Assembly (NCBI RefSeq): GCF_013304385.1
Contig: NZ_JAAITU010000018.1
Location: 1-64,000 of the forward strand
Reading direction: 5' to 3'
From: Blautia glucerasea
Lineage (GTDB): Bacteria; Bacillota; Clostridia; Lachnospirales; Lachnospiraceae
Length of the DNA stretch: 64,000 bases
Shown here: in pieces, positions 1 to 6,954 of the stretch
Layout of the letters: the number at the start of each line of letters is the position of its first letter
Numbering within the stretch: position 1 is the first letter of the stretch
Notes under the pieces: generated by a model
Seen by the model: only the letters and a program-made list of their open reading frames with translations
Told to the model about the DNA's origin: nothing
Database searches by the model: none
Position numbers and translations under genes: made by a program

Positions 1-111
1 CTTGGTATGAGTCACACCCTCCCTCTCTTAGAACTGTCTATTTCCCGACAACCCCTTAGAATAAATAAAAAAGAATATATGTTTGTAAAAAACTCATTGT
101 TTCGTGAGAAA

Positions 112-124
112 TTCTTGATAAGAA
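112..124. promoter_or_regulatory. Candidate operator for the XRE regulator
   Basis: TTCTT-GAT-AAGAA is a perfect 5+3+5 dyad lying on top of the -35 box of the promoter. A repressor bound here would block RNA polymerase, which fits autoregulation by the small HTH protein encoded just downstream. The link is inferred from position only. Confidence 0.4.
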
Positions 125-143
125 CTAATAATAATGATATACT
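115..143 (+). promoter_or_regulatory. Sigma-A promoter of the restriction-modification operon
   Basis: A TTGATA -35 box (115-120) and a TATACT -10 box (138-143) are separated by 17 nt, about 40 nt ahead of the XRE regulator start. It is the only good promoter upstream of the three-gene module and is read in its direction. Confidence 0.65.
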
Positions 144-184
144 GAAATGAACTCATAGAAATAAATACTATTGGGAGATTGGAA

Positions 185-403
185 ATGTCAGTATGTTACG
201 ATAAACTTTGGAAAATGTTGATAGATAAACGAATGAATAAAACAGATTTAAAAGATAAGGCGGGAATTAGCTTTAATGTACTTGCTAAAATGGGTAAGGG
301 AGAGTCTGTTTCTTTAGAAAGCCTTCATAAAATCTGTAAAGCATTAAAATGTGACATTGGAGATATTATAGAATTTTCTGATGAAAAAATTGATATTATG
401 TAA
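185..403 (+). CDS. Small XRE/Cro-type HTH regulator of the R-M module
   Basis: A 72-residue protein made almost entirely of one helix-turn-helix domain of the Cro/C1 type (HTH_26-like): a helix around KTDLKDKAGIS, a turn, and a recognition helix around FNVLAKMGKGE, followed by SLESLHKICKALKCDIGDIIEF, which is typical of this family. The ATG at 185 is preferred over an in-frame TTG at 179 because GGGAG at 173-177 gives 7 nt spacing. It lies 14 nt upstream of the methyltransferase. Small HTH proteins of this kind commonly sit beside Dcm-type methyltransferases and act like the controller (C) proteins of R-M systems, timing endonuclease against methylase. That role is inferred from context. Confidence 0.8.
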   Translation: MSVCYDKLWKMLIDKRMNKTDLKDKAGISFNVLAKMGKGESVSLESLHKICKALKCDIGDIIEFSDEKIDIM

Positions 404-417
404 GAATAGAGGAGGAT

Positions 418-1410
418 ATGTTTGTGCAAAAACCATTAACTTGTGTTGAAATATGTGCAGGAGCTGGTGGTCAGGCTTTAGGACTTGCTATGGCAGGTTT
501 TGTTCATGTAGCACTTGTTGAGTATGAAGCTGATTATTGTAATACGTTAAAACAGAATCGTCCTGAATGGAATGTAATATGTGCAGACGTAAGAAATTTC
601 GATGGAAAACCATATGAGGGAGTGGATCTATTGGCAGGAGGTGTTCCATGTCCGCCATTTTCAATTGCTGGAAAACAGTTGGGAAAAGATGATGAAAGAG
701 ATTTATTTCCTGAAGCACTTAGGTTAATTAAAGAAATAAAACCAAGGGCTGTTATGTTGGAAAATGTGAGAGGTTTTTTGGATAATGGCTTTTCAGAATA
801 TAGACAGTACATTTTAAAATCTATAGAAAAATTAGGTTATGATACACAGATTAAGTTATTGAATGCTTCAGACTTTGGAGTTCCACAACTTCGACCAAGA
901 GTTGTTATTGTGGGAATAAGAAGGGAAGAAAATAGGAATTTTACGTATCCACAAGGAGATTCTCAAATAGCTCCAACAGTTGGAAATACCTTATATGATT
1001 TAATGGCAGAAAATAAATGGAAAGGCGCAAAAAAGTGGGCTCAAAATGCAAATAAAATTGCACCGACGCTGGTTGGTGGATCAAAGAAACATGGAGGACC
1101 GGATCTTGGACCGGTAAGAGCTAGAAATGCATGGGCTGAATTAGGTGTAGATGGTCGTGGTGTGGCTAATATGGCTCCAGAACCAGACTTTGAGGGAATG
1201 CCACGATTAACAAGCAGAATGTTGGCAAGAATCCAGGGATTCCCTGATACATGGACGTTTGGCAAAAAGAAAACAGCTGCGTGTCGTATGATTGGAAATG
1301 CGTTTCCTCCGCCAGTAGCAAAAGCTGTAGGAGAGAAGATAAAGGAGTGTTTAGAAGATGAATGCATTGATTGCGAAAGAGCGGTATCACTTTCACGAAA
1401 GATTGTTTGA
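418..1410 (+). CDS. dcm: C5-cytosine DNA methyltransferase (type II)
   Basis: A 330-residue m5C methyltransferase with the canonical motif order. The SAM-binding motif I is EICAGAGGQALGL (residues 11-23), the catalytic motif IV is GGVPCPPFS with nucleophile Cys78, and motif VI is ENVRG (115-119). Motif VIII is QLRPRVVIVG (157-166). A target-recognition stretch follows at about 175-260, then motif IX RMLARIQGFP (267-276) and motif X GNAFPPPVA (293-301). GGAGG sits just ahead of the ATG. Its last 53 nt overlap the endonuclease gene. It should protect the host at the site cut by the partner enzyme, predicted as GCCGGC because the partner resembles NgoMIV. The specificity is inferred, not read from the target-recognition domain. 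Confidence 0.93.
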   Translation: MFVQKPLTCVEICAGAGGQALGLAMAGFVHVALVEYEADYCNTLKQNRPEWNVICADVRNFDGKPYEGVDLLAGGVPCPPFSIAGKQLGKDDERDLFPEALRLIKEIKPRAVMLENVRGFLDNGFSEYRQYILKSIEKLGYDTQIKLLNASDFGVPQLRPRVVIVGIRREENRNFTYPQGDSQIAPTVGNTLYDLMAENKWKGAKKWAQNANKIAPTLVGGSKKHGGPDLGPVRARNAWAELGVDGRGVANMAPEPDFEGMPRLTSRMLARIQGFPDTWTFGKKKTAACRMIGNAFPPPVAKAVGEKIKECLEDECIDCERAVSLSRKIV

Positions 1411-2233
1411 GACTAATACATTAACATTGAATAAGGCTGGGGTGGCTTCGAATGCAGACACAAGCAGCCGGGGATCAAAAGCAATAGCAAAAAAAGTTGT
1501 AGACATTTTGGTTGAAGAACAGCAACATAAAATTAATATGGTGGAAAAAATCTCAGGGCAAACGATTGGAAAGCAATTTGAGATGCTCACAATGGAGTTT
1601 TTACAGGCTACATTTCCAAATTTACAAAATTTATATCCGGGAAAATGGTCAATATTGCAATTAGGCAATAATAACAAACTTAAGACAAGTGATTTTGAAC
1701 AATATGAGCATTTAGCATATTTAAGTGCATTGACAGCAGAAAATGCACAATTGGCAGCTGCATTGGGAAATGATTATCTTGTAGCACCAGATGTGGTCGT
1801 ATATCGTGAACTTTTTGAGGATGATGAAATAAATCAAAATCAATGTATTGTAGATAACGATGTGAGCAAAATGGCAGATATAAGAAAAGTCAATGGTGGA
1901 AAACCTTTGCTGCATGCTAGTGTATCGGCTAAATATACTATGAGAAGTGATAGAGCACAAAATAGTCGTACAGAGGCATTAAATCTGATTCGTAATAGAA
2001 AAGGACATCTGCCACATATAGTAGTTGTTACTGCTGAACCGATGCCAAATCGTTTAGCGTCTTTGGCTCTTGGAACGGGTGATATTGATTGTGTATATCA
2101 TTTTGCTCTATATGAGCTGATCAGAGCTGTAAAAGAGGTTGGCTCGGAAGATGCAATCGAATTATTGGATACACTTGTAAGCGGGAAAAGACTGAAAGAT
2201 ATTTCGGACTTACCATTGGATTTGGCTGTTTAA
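1358..2233 (+). CDS. NgoMIV-family type II restriction endonuclease
   Basis: A 291-residue protein that matches the NgoMIV family (usual length 286). With a constant offset of +5, the four NgoMIV active-site positions as I recall them (E70, D140, K187, E201) fall on Glu75, Asp145 (in APDVVV), Lys192 (in SVSAKY) and Glu206 (in RTEAL). The spacings D-X46-K and K-X13-E are conserved exactly. The DNA-reading RSDR motif follows the Lys at 196-199, as in enzymes that read a CCGG core. The predicted site is therefore GCCGGC. The ATG at 1358 has AGGAG 10 nt upstream, inside the methyltransferase gene, giving a 53-nt overlap in another frame. The stop codon lies exactly at the edge of an IS3 remnant. 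The gene appears intact. Confidence 0.88.
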   Translation: MNALIAKERYHFHERLFETNTLTLNKAGVASNADTSSRGSKAIAKKVVDILVEEQQHKINMVEKISGQTIGKQFEMLTMEFLQATFPNLQNLYPGKWSILQLGNNNKLKTSDFEQYEHLAYLSALTAENAQLAAALGNDYLVAPDVVVYRELFEDDEINQNQCIVDNDVSKMADIRKVNGGKPLLHASVSAKYTMRSDRAQNSRTEALNLIRNRKGHLPHIVVVTAEPMPNRLASLALGTGDIDCVYHFALYELIRAVKEVGSEDAIELLDTLVSGKRLKDISDLPLDLAV

Positions 2234-2234
2234 A

Positions 2235-2528
2235 CGTAAAATATATTATAGAACTTGGGAATGGGTCAGCCTGTTTGTAAAGTGGTACAACCACGATCAT
2301 CATCACAGTGGTCTAAACTTTCTTACTCCATATCAGCGTCGCAGCGGATTGCCCGACAAGATACTGTCTAAACGTAAAGAAGTTTACGAAGCTGCTAAAG
2401 CAGAGCATCCGGAACGCTGGAATGGACGTGCAACCCGTGACTGGAGTCTTCCGGATACTGTATATCTGAACCCGGATAAGGTACATGAACACTCCGAAGA
2501 AACTGATGAACAGATGGCGGTTTCGTAA
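2235..2528 (+). pseudogene. C-terminal remnant of an IS3-family transposase
   Basis: Reading in the frame that ends at the TAA at 2526-2528 gives EWVSLFVKWYNHDHHHSGL, then NFLTPYQRRSG and a charged tail. This is the hallmark C-terminus of IS3-family (OrfB, DDE rve) transposases, which end in WYN...H.HS.L.F.TP..R. No start codon, no DDE catalytic region upstream and no OrfA are present, because the restriction endonuclease occupies that place. About 98 codons remain. The remnant begins within a few bases of the endonuclease stop, so the R-M module probably entered or replaced part of an insertion sequence. It is non-functional. Confidence 0.8.
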
Positions 2529-2565
2529 AAATTTATTCATTCAAAATGATGGTAATCAGACTGGA

Positions 2566-2630
2566 TTCTGTGCCTGACGTGATTGCCAATAAATGTGGAT
2601 AATTTATTGATACTCACGTCAGGTACAGAA
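2566..2630. repeat. 17-bp inverted repeat around a 31-nt loop
   Basis: The arms at 2566-2582 and 2614-2630 are reverse complements with one mismatch; the core is CCTGACGTGA / TCACGTCAGG. It lies 38 nt after the stop of the truncated transposase. It could be a leftover IS terminal structure, a transcription terminator without a U-tract, or a separate palindromic element. No TG...CA element ends were matched. Confidence 0.6.
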
Positions 2631-2967
2631 CAATATCTGATAACCTGGAAGAACAAAAAATATATATTTTTACTGACAACTGCCTTGACAATCAGCGATA
2701 TATTGAAGAACAAAAATATAAAACGTCATAAAATCTGATAACATTTGATTGATAACAATTTGATAACACCGTTCAGTACAGCCTATGGATTTAGGACAGT
2801 TGAACACATATAAAACCAAATAGAACCATAATGCCAATACTAAAAAGTATAGTAATAAAATTTTATTTGCGACGATGTTTACAAGGAAGTTCTTGAGCAG
2901 GCAGAGAATTTTAAAAAGTATGCTGAATGAATAAGTTGTGATGCCGCATAGAAAGGAGCATGAAAAA
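2631..2967. other. AT-rich intergenic stretch with possible gene debris
   Basis: No convincing gene is present. It is AT-rich with short direct repeats of the type TTGATAACA near 2751-2767. From 2859 to 2930 one frame is open and reads DDVYKEVLEQAENFKKYAE before a stop, which could be the tail of a lost gene, but it is too short to assign. It probably belongs to the same disturbed zone as the IS remnant. Confidence 0.4.
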
Positions 2968-4020
2968 ATGACACAGGAATCACAGACACCGCATAAGAGG
3001 CGGGTTCGATATAAAGGAAAATACCCAAGGAAATTTGAGGAGAAATATAAGGAGCTGCAGCCGGAAAAATATCAGGATACGGTTCAGCGTGTGATCCAGA
3101 AAGGAAATACACCGGCAGGGATGCATATTTCTATTATGGTAAATGAGATTCTGGACTTTTTGCAGATTCAGCCCGGGCAGACTGGCTTTGATGCTACATT
3201 GGGATATGGAGGTCATACCAAGGCTATGCTTAAGTGTCTGAATGGACAAGGCCATATTTATGCTACAGATGTAGATCATGAAGAGGCTGCAAAAACAAAA
3301 AAGAGACTGGAAGAGCAGGGATTTGGAGAAGATCTGCTTACGATACGTTTGCAGAATTTCTGTACGATTGATCAGATTGCAAAGGAAGCAGGCGGTTTTG
3401 ATTTTATTCTGGCTGACCTGGGTGTGTCTTCCATGCAGATCGATAATCCGAAAAGAGGTTTTTCTTTTAAAACAGATGGTCCGCTGGATCTGCGCCTGAA
3501 CCAGGAAGCGGGGATCAGTGCAGCACAGCGACTGGATACAATTACAAAAGAAGAACTGGCTGGTATGCTTGAAGAAAATGCAGATGAACCATATTGTGAG
3601 GAAATCGCAAAGGCTATTACGGATGAGGTGAGAAAGGGAAATCATATAGATACTACTTTTAAGCTTCGACAGGTAATCGAGAAAACCTTGTCTTTTATTC
3701 CTGAGAAGGACAGAAAGGAAACAGTGAAGAAAACCTGTCAGAGGACGTTTCAGGCCTTAAGGATCGATGTTAATAATGAATTTGAAGTTTTATATGAGTT
3801 TATGGAAAAGCTTCCCGGTGCGTTAAAGCCAGGCGGAAGGGCTGCCATCCTTACATTCCATTCCGGAGAGGATAAGCTGGTGAAGAGGGCTTTGAAGGAG
3901 GGATACAAGGCTGGGATTTATGAGGATTATTCCAGGGATGTGGTGCGTCCATCTGCAAAAGAGTGTGCCGGGAATCCAAGAGCACATTCTACTAAAATGC
4001 GCTGGGCGGTGAAGCGGTAG
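2968..4020 (+). CDS. rsmH: RsmH-like SAM-dependent methyltransferase (MraW family)
   Basis: A 350-residue protein of the 16S rRNA (cytosine-1402-N4)-methyltransferase family. Visible landmarks are the SAM motif FDATLGYGGHTK (74-85), DLGVSSMQID (150-159), GFSF...GPLDLRL (164-177) and the C-terminal NPRAHSTKMRW (standard NPRxxSAKLR). Two features set it apart from the usual dcw-cluster enzyme: a basic N-terminal extension of about 45 residues, and HISIMV at position 53 in place of the HxPVLL that normally opens the protein. No cell-division genes are adjacent. Lachnospiraceae often carry a second RsmH-like gene, and this may be that paralogue. The ATG at 2968 is chosen because of AGGAG ending 9 nt upstream; in-frame starts further up have poorer sites. 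Confidence 0.85.
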   Translation: MTQESQTPHKRRVRYKGKYPRKFEEKYKELQPEKYQDTVQRVIQKGNTPAGMHISIMVNEILDFLQIQPGQTGFDATLGYGGHTKAMLKCLNGQGHIYATDVDHEEAAKTKKRLEEQGFGEDLLTIRLQNFCTIDQIAKEAGGFDFILADLGVSSMQIDNPKRGFSFKTDGPLDLRLNQEAGISAAQRLDTITKEELAGMLEENADEPYCEEIAKAITDEVRKGNHIDTTFKLRQVIEKTLSFIPEKDRKETVKKTCQRTFQALRIDVNNEFEVLYEFMEKLPGALKPGGRAAILTFHSGEDKLVKRALKEGYKAGIYEDYSRDVVRPSAKECAGNPRAHSTKMRWAVKR

Positions 4021-4043
4021 TTTTGGCTTTGCCAAGAAAAAAT

Positions 4044-4107
4044 CAGCCTGAGAAGATATCAGCCTGAGAAGATATAAGTCTGAGAAGATATAAGCCTAAG
4101 AAGAAAT
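4044..4107. repeat. Four tandem 16-bp repeats
   Basis: The unit (CAGCCTGAGAAGATAT, or close) occurs at 4044-4059, 4060-4075, 4076-4091 and 4092-4107, with decay in the last two copies and a trace of a fifth to about 4123. It begins 23 nt after the rsmH-like stop and is intergenic. No function is evident; slippage is the likely origin. Confidence 0.75.
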
Positions 4108-4148
4108 AAGTCAGGAAAGTAATTGGCCTTGTATGGAAGAAATGATTG

Positions 4149-4176
4149 TTGATTTTCCTGGATTATAGGGTATAAT
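4149..4176 (+). promoter_or_regulatory. Promoter of the secreted OB-like protein gene
   Basis: TTGATT (4149-4154) and a perfect TATAAT (4171-4176) with 16-nt spacing, 99 nt upstream of the start codon. Confidence 0.65.
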
Positions 4177-4275
4177 AGACACAGGGTCTTTTTGAAAAGA
4201 CACAGTAACTGCCAGGAAGTAAGACAGTTACAAGACACCAACATATCCGTGTAAAACGGGCCAAAGGAGGATATT

Positions 4276-5064
4276 ATGAAGAAACGTATTGCTGTACTGT
4301 TAGCACTTTCATTAACAGCTGCACTGCCGTGTACAGTTATGGCTGAGGACACAGCTGAGGAGGCAACAGAAGCACCGGAGACTGATGCAGAAGCACAGGA
4401 TGAGGCTGCAGAGGAGAAATCTGAAGGCGTAATGACTTATCAGGAGTACATGGATGCTGACCTGGATTCAGAGGTTACTGTAGAGACTTATGTTCAGGCA
4501 AAGCAGAGCTGGTGGGAAGATAAGGCAACCGTTTATACACAGGACAAAGACGGTGCTTACTTTGTTTACAATATGGCCTGCTCTGAAGAAGATTATGATA
4601 AGCTGCTTCCTGGAACAAAGATCAAGGTTACAGGATATAAGGCTGAGTGGTCAGGAGAAGTGGAGATCACAGATGCGACCTTTGAGATCGAGGATGGAGA
4701 ATATGTGGCAGAAGCTCTTGATGTTACAGATCTTCTTGGAAAAGATGAGCTGATCGACCATCAGAATGAGTATGTATCTTTTAAAGGCATGACAGTAGAG
4801 GCTTCTCAGCTTGATGGTGAGGATGTAGCTTTCCTTTACAACTATGATGGATCCGGAAGCCAGGGTGATGACCTGTATTTTAATGTTTCTTACAATGGAG
4901 AGACATATACATTTACTGTCGAGTCTTATCTTTGCGACAAGGATTCTGATGTATACAAGGCAGTTGAGGGTCTGAAGATCGGTGACAAGATCGATATGGA
5001 AGGCTTCCTGTACTGGTATGAGGGTGTGAATCCACACATCATCTCTGTTACACCTGCAGAATAA
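4276..5064 (+). CDS. Secreted protein with OB-fold-like domains, function unknown
   Basis: A 262-residue exported protein. Residues 1-23 form a signal peptide (MKKR, hydrophobic core, cleavage after VMA), followed by an acidic low-complexity linker (about 24-52). Two similar beta-rich units follow, about 58-140 and 148-262. Each runs from a V(T/S)VETYV- or YVSFKG-like strand through a D/G-rich turn to LLPGTKIKVTGYK or LKIGDKIDMEGF, a pattern typical of OB-fold nucleic-acid or ligand-binding modules. No lipobox, anchor or catalytic motif is seen. AGGAGG at 4265-4270 precedes the ATG. It is monocistronic with its own promoter and terminator. The OB assignment rests on pattern recognition only. 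Confidence 0.7.
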   Translation: MKKRIAVLLALSLTAALPCTVMAEDTAEEATEAPETDAEAQDEAAEEKSEGVMTYQEYMDADLDSEVTVETYVQAKQSWWEDKATVYTQDKDGAYFVYNMACSEEDYDKLLPGTKIKVTGYKAEWSGEVEITDATFEIEDGEYVAEALDVTDLLGKDELIDHQNEYVSFKGMTVEASQLDGEDVAFLYNYDGSGSQGDDLYFNVSYNGETYTFTVESYLCDKDSDVYKAVEGLKIGDKIDMEGFLYWYEGVNPHIISVTPAE

Positions 5065-5111
5065 TTGAGGCGGATGATCTCGCTGATCAGGTGATAGCAG
5101 AAGGATAAAAA

Positions 5112-5210
5112 GATATAGCCTCCGGCAGGATTGCAGAGGTGCGCAGGAGAAGTATGTCATGCAATTGCATGACGCGCACCTCGCAGCAAGAATGCCGAGG
5201 CATTCTTGAA
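5112..5210. repeat. 99-bp two-hairpin repeat, copy 1
   Basis: Identical over all 99 bases to 23317-23415. It contains a large palindrome (GAGGTGCGC at 5136-5144 pairs with GCGCACCTC at 5174-5182, enclosing the 18-bp palindrome at 5156-5173 with core ATGCAATTGCAT). A second perfect hairpin, CAAGAATGCC-GA-GGCATTCTTG, lies at 5187-5208. It sits between the stop codon of the secreted protein gene and that gene's terminator, so it would be transcribed in the 3' UTR. It resembles REP/BIME-type or MITE-like elements; no coding capacity. Confidence 0.9.
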
Positions 5211-5258
5211 TTGTAAAAAGAATCTAACAAACAAGAATTAAGATAATAATAAGAATAG

Positions 5259-5302
5259 AAATCCCGTAGCTGTGGCAGTTATGTCAGGCTGCGGGATTTT
5301 TG
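5259..5302. terminator. Bidirectional Rho-independent terminator
   Basis: AAATCCCGTAGC (5259-5270) pairs with GCTGCGGGATTT (5288-5299) with one G-U pair, followed by a T run on the plus strand and preceded by an A-rich stretch. It serves the secreted-protein gene and possibly the converging ABC operon. Confidence 0.8.
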
Positions 5303-5318
5303 TCATTCAGAAAAGGTG

Positions 5319-5366
5319 CAGGCAGGCTGCTAACGCTGCCTGGCATATGAAATCCCTGTAGGGATT
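5319..5366. terminator. Hairpins after the ABC-importer operon
   Basis: CAGGCAG (5319-5325) pairs with CTGCCTG (5336-5342), and a second perfect hairpin AATCCCT-GT-AGGGATT occupies 5351-5366, reaching into the stop codon of the binding-protein gene. On the minus strand the first hairpin is followed by ACCTTTTC, a weak U-tract. Confidence 0.5.
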
Positions 5367-6954
5367 ACTTGCTTTTGCAAAAATGGCGGAGCAGCAGATA
5401 TATAAGAATCAGGATCCAGGCGGCTGCCAGGGAACCAAGAAGCAGCATGGCGGTGCCAGGCAGTGGTCCCAGATCTTTTTTACCTCCGGAAGCGCTATCT
5501 GCCTGGTCCAGATGATACAGGGAAGAAACGTCACTGTACAGCTTCTTTATGAAATCATCATTGACTTCCTGCTTCCTGCGGACAGATTTGGTAACAGTTT
5601 CGATCAGCTGTCCTGCAGCATCTCTAAGAGAAGCAGAGCCGTTAAATACCGGGGTGATAAAGGTGTTAGCCATGTTGTTAAGAAGCAGCCTGGAGGCCTG
5701 GATCTTAATTTTATAGTGGGCGTTATTATCCTCACCAGCTCTGGACAGATAATCCTGGTACTGGTCACTGTTCTGGGCTTTGGATGTAACCGGAACATAC
5801 CCTTCTGTTTCAGAATAGGCAGTCTGCACATCATTGGTTAGAAGATATTGGGTGAACAGCCAGGAAGCCAGTACCTCCTGGGGATCTTTTTTGTTAAAGA
5901 TACATACCGAAGGCCCCTGGGAGATCATGGAAGGATGATCAGGGTCAAACTGTGGAATGGTCATCACTTCTGTGTCAAAGTCTACCAGTGCACTGTCGCT
6001 GATATCACACAATGGAGCATTGGTACCCATCCAGGTAGAGCCTGCAGTGGAATCCACAGCAAAAATACACTGGCCTGCATTCAGGAAATTGGCTGGGTAG
6101 CTGGAAATCTTAAATGTGGAGAAAGCACCTGTTTTGGCATGGGCTGCTATAGTATTTAACAGTTCTTTGGTTGTGTCGTTAAACAGATCGATCTCACCAT
6201 CAGAAGTGGAATATCCTGCCCCTTTTTGCTTCAGCATCTGGATCATCATATTATCCGTAGACTTGTATATGAAAGGAATCATCACATCCTGTCCGTTGAT
6301 CAGAAACTTTCCGTCTGAATCCTTTTTCATAGCTGCTTCGGACACTTCCCATACAAAATCCCAGGTCAGAGTTTCGGGAAGAGTATAGCCAAGGGCTTCC
6401 ACATAGGTCTTATTTACATAGCAGGCTTCTGTGGAGCGCATAAAAGGCAGTGCATAATAATGGCCGTCAAAAGAGCATTCATCCAGGAATTTTGGGATGA
6501 TCTCATCACTGGATGGAGAATCAAAGGCCAGTTTGCTGCCGCCCAGGCCGTAATTTTGATCTGCGATCAGGTCATCCAGAGGGACTACTGTACCTTGTCC
6601 GGTGAGATAAGTGGCAATATGGTCAGGGTAAGTGATACATACATCCGGGGTAGTGTCTGTGGCAATATTGGTGATCACATCATTGTAGATTTTGCCGTAA
6701 TCTGTATACAGACGGATGTTTACAGTAATATTGGGATACAGATCCTGAAAATCAGAGATGGCTTTTTTATAAATATCGGTCTGGGTTTTGTTGGTATCAT
6801 TTTTGGCCCAGAACGTGATCTCATAATCCTTGGAGGTATCAAAGGCTTCCGGTACAGAGAAGGAAGTTTGTTCTTTGGAGCCGTGGCAACCTGCAAAAAG
6901 AGACAGACAGGCTGTCAGTGTAAGAAGAAGCAGGGGCTTTGTATGTAATTTCAT
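5365..6954 (-). CDS. Sugar ABC transporter substrate-binding lipoprotein with C-terminal membrane anchor
   Basis: A 529-residue extracellular solute-binding protein (family 1). The N-terminus is a lipoprotein signal peptide with lipobox LFAGC (lipidated Cys23), followed by the typical ITFWAKND...YPNITVNIRLY opening of sugar-binding proteins. Unusually, the C-terminus carries a strong hydrophobic segment (about 501-523, rich in L, I and A) followed by a positive tail (HFCKSK), so the protein would be tethered at both ends. The gene is last in its operon and overlaps the preceding permease by 4 nt (ATGA), with AGGAGG inside the permease end. Binding proteins are more often the first gene. The substrate is unknown. 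Confidence 0.88.
   Translation of the reverse strand: MKLHTKPLLLLTLTACLSLFAGCHGSKEQTSFSVPEAFDTSKDYEITFWAKNDTNKTQTDIYKKAISDFQDLYPNITVNIRLYTDYGKIYNDVITNIATDTTPDVCITYPDHIATYLTGQGTVVPLDDLIADQNYGLGGSKLAFDSPSSDEIIPKFLDECSFDGHYYALPFMRSTEACYVNKTYVEALGYTLPETLTWDFVWEVSEAAMKKDSDGKFLINGQDVMIPFIYKSTDNMMIQMLKQKGAGYSTSDGEIDLFNDTTKELLNTIAAHAKTGAFSTFKISSYPANFLNAGQCIFAVDSTAGSTWMGTNAPLCDISDSALVDFDTEVMTIPQFDPDHPSMISQGPSVCIFNKKDPQEVLASWLFTQYLLTNDVQTAYSETEGYVPVTSKAQNSDQYQDYLSRAGEDNNAHYKIKIQASRLLLNNMANTFITPVFNGSASLRDAAGQLIETVTKSVRRKQEVNDDFIKKLYSDVSSLYHLDQADSASGGKKDLGPLPGTAMLLLGSLAAAWILILIYLLLRHFCKSK

Noticed and set aside
2980-3645. Long minus-strand frame opposite the RsmH-like gene
   Set aside because: The plus strand encodes a clear methyltransferase with all motifs; the reverse frame shows only a shadow rich in Cys, Phe and Leu.
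4044-4107. Tandem repeats considered as a CRISPR array
   Set aside because: The units are contiguous 16-mers without spacers, and no cas genes are present.
5156-5173. 18-bp palindrome in the 99-bp element as a possible replication terminus or dif-like site
   Set aside because: It occurs twice and does not resemble dif; the repeat explanation is simpler.
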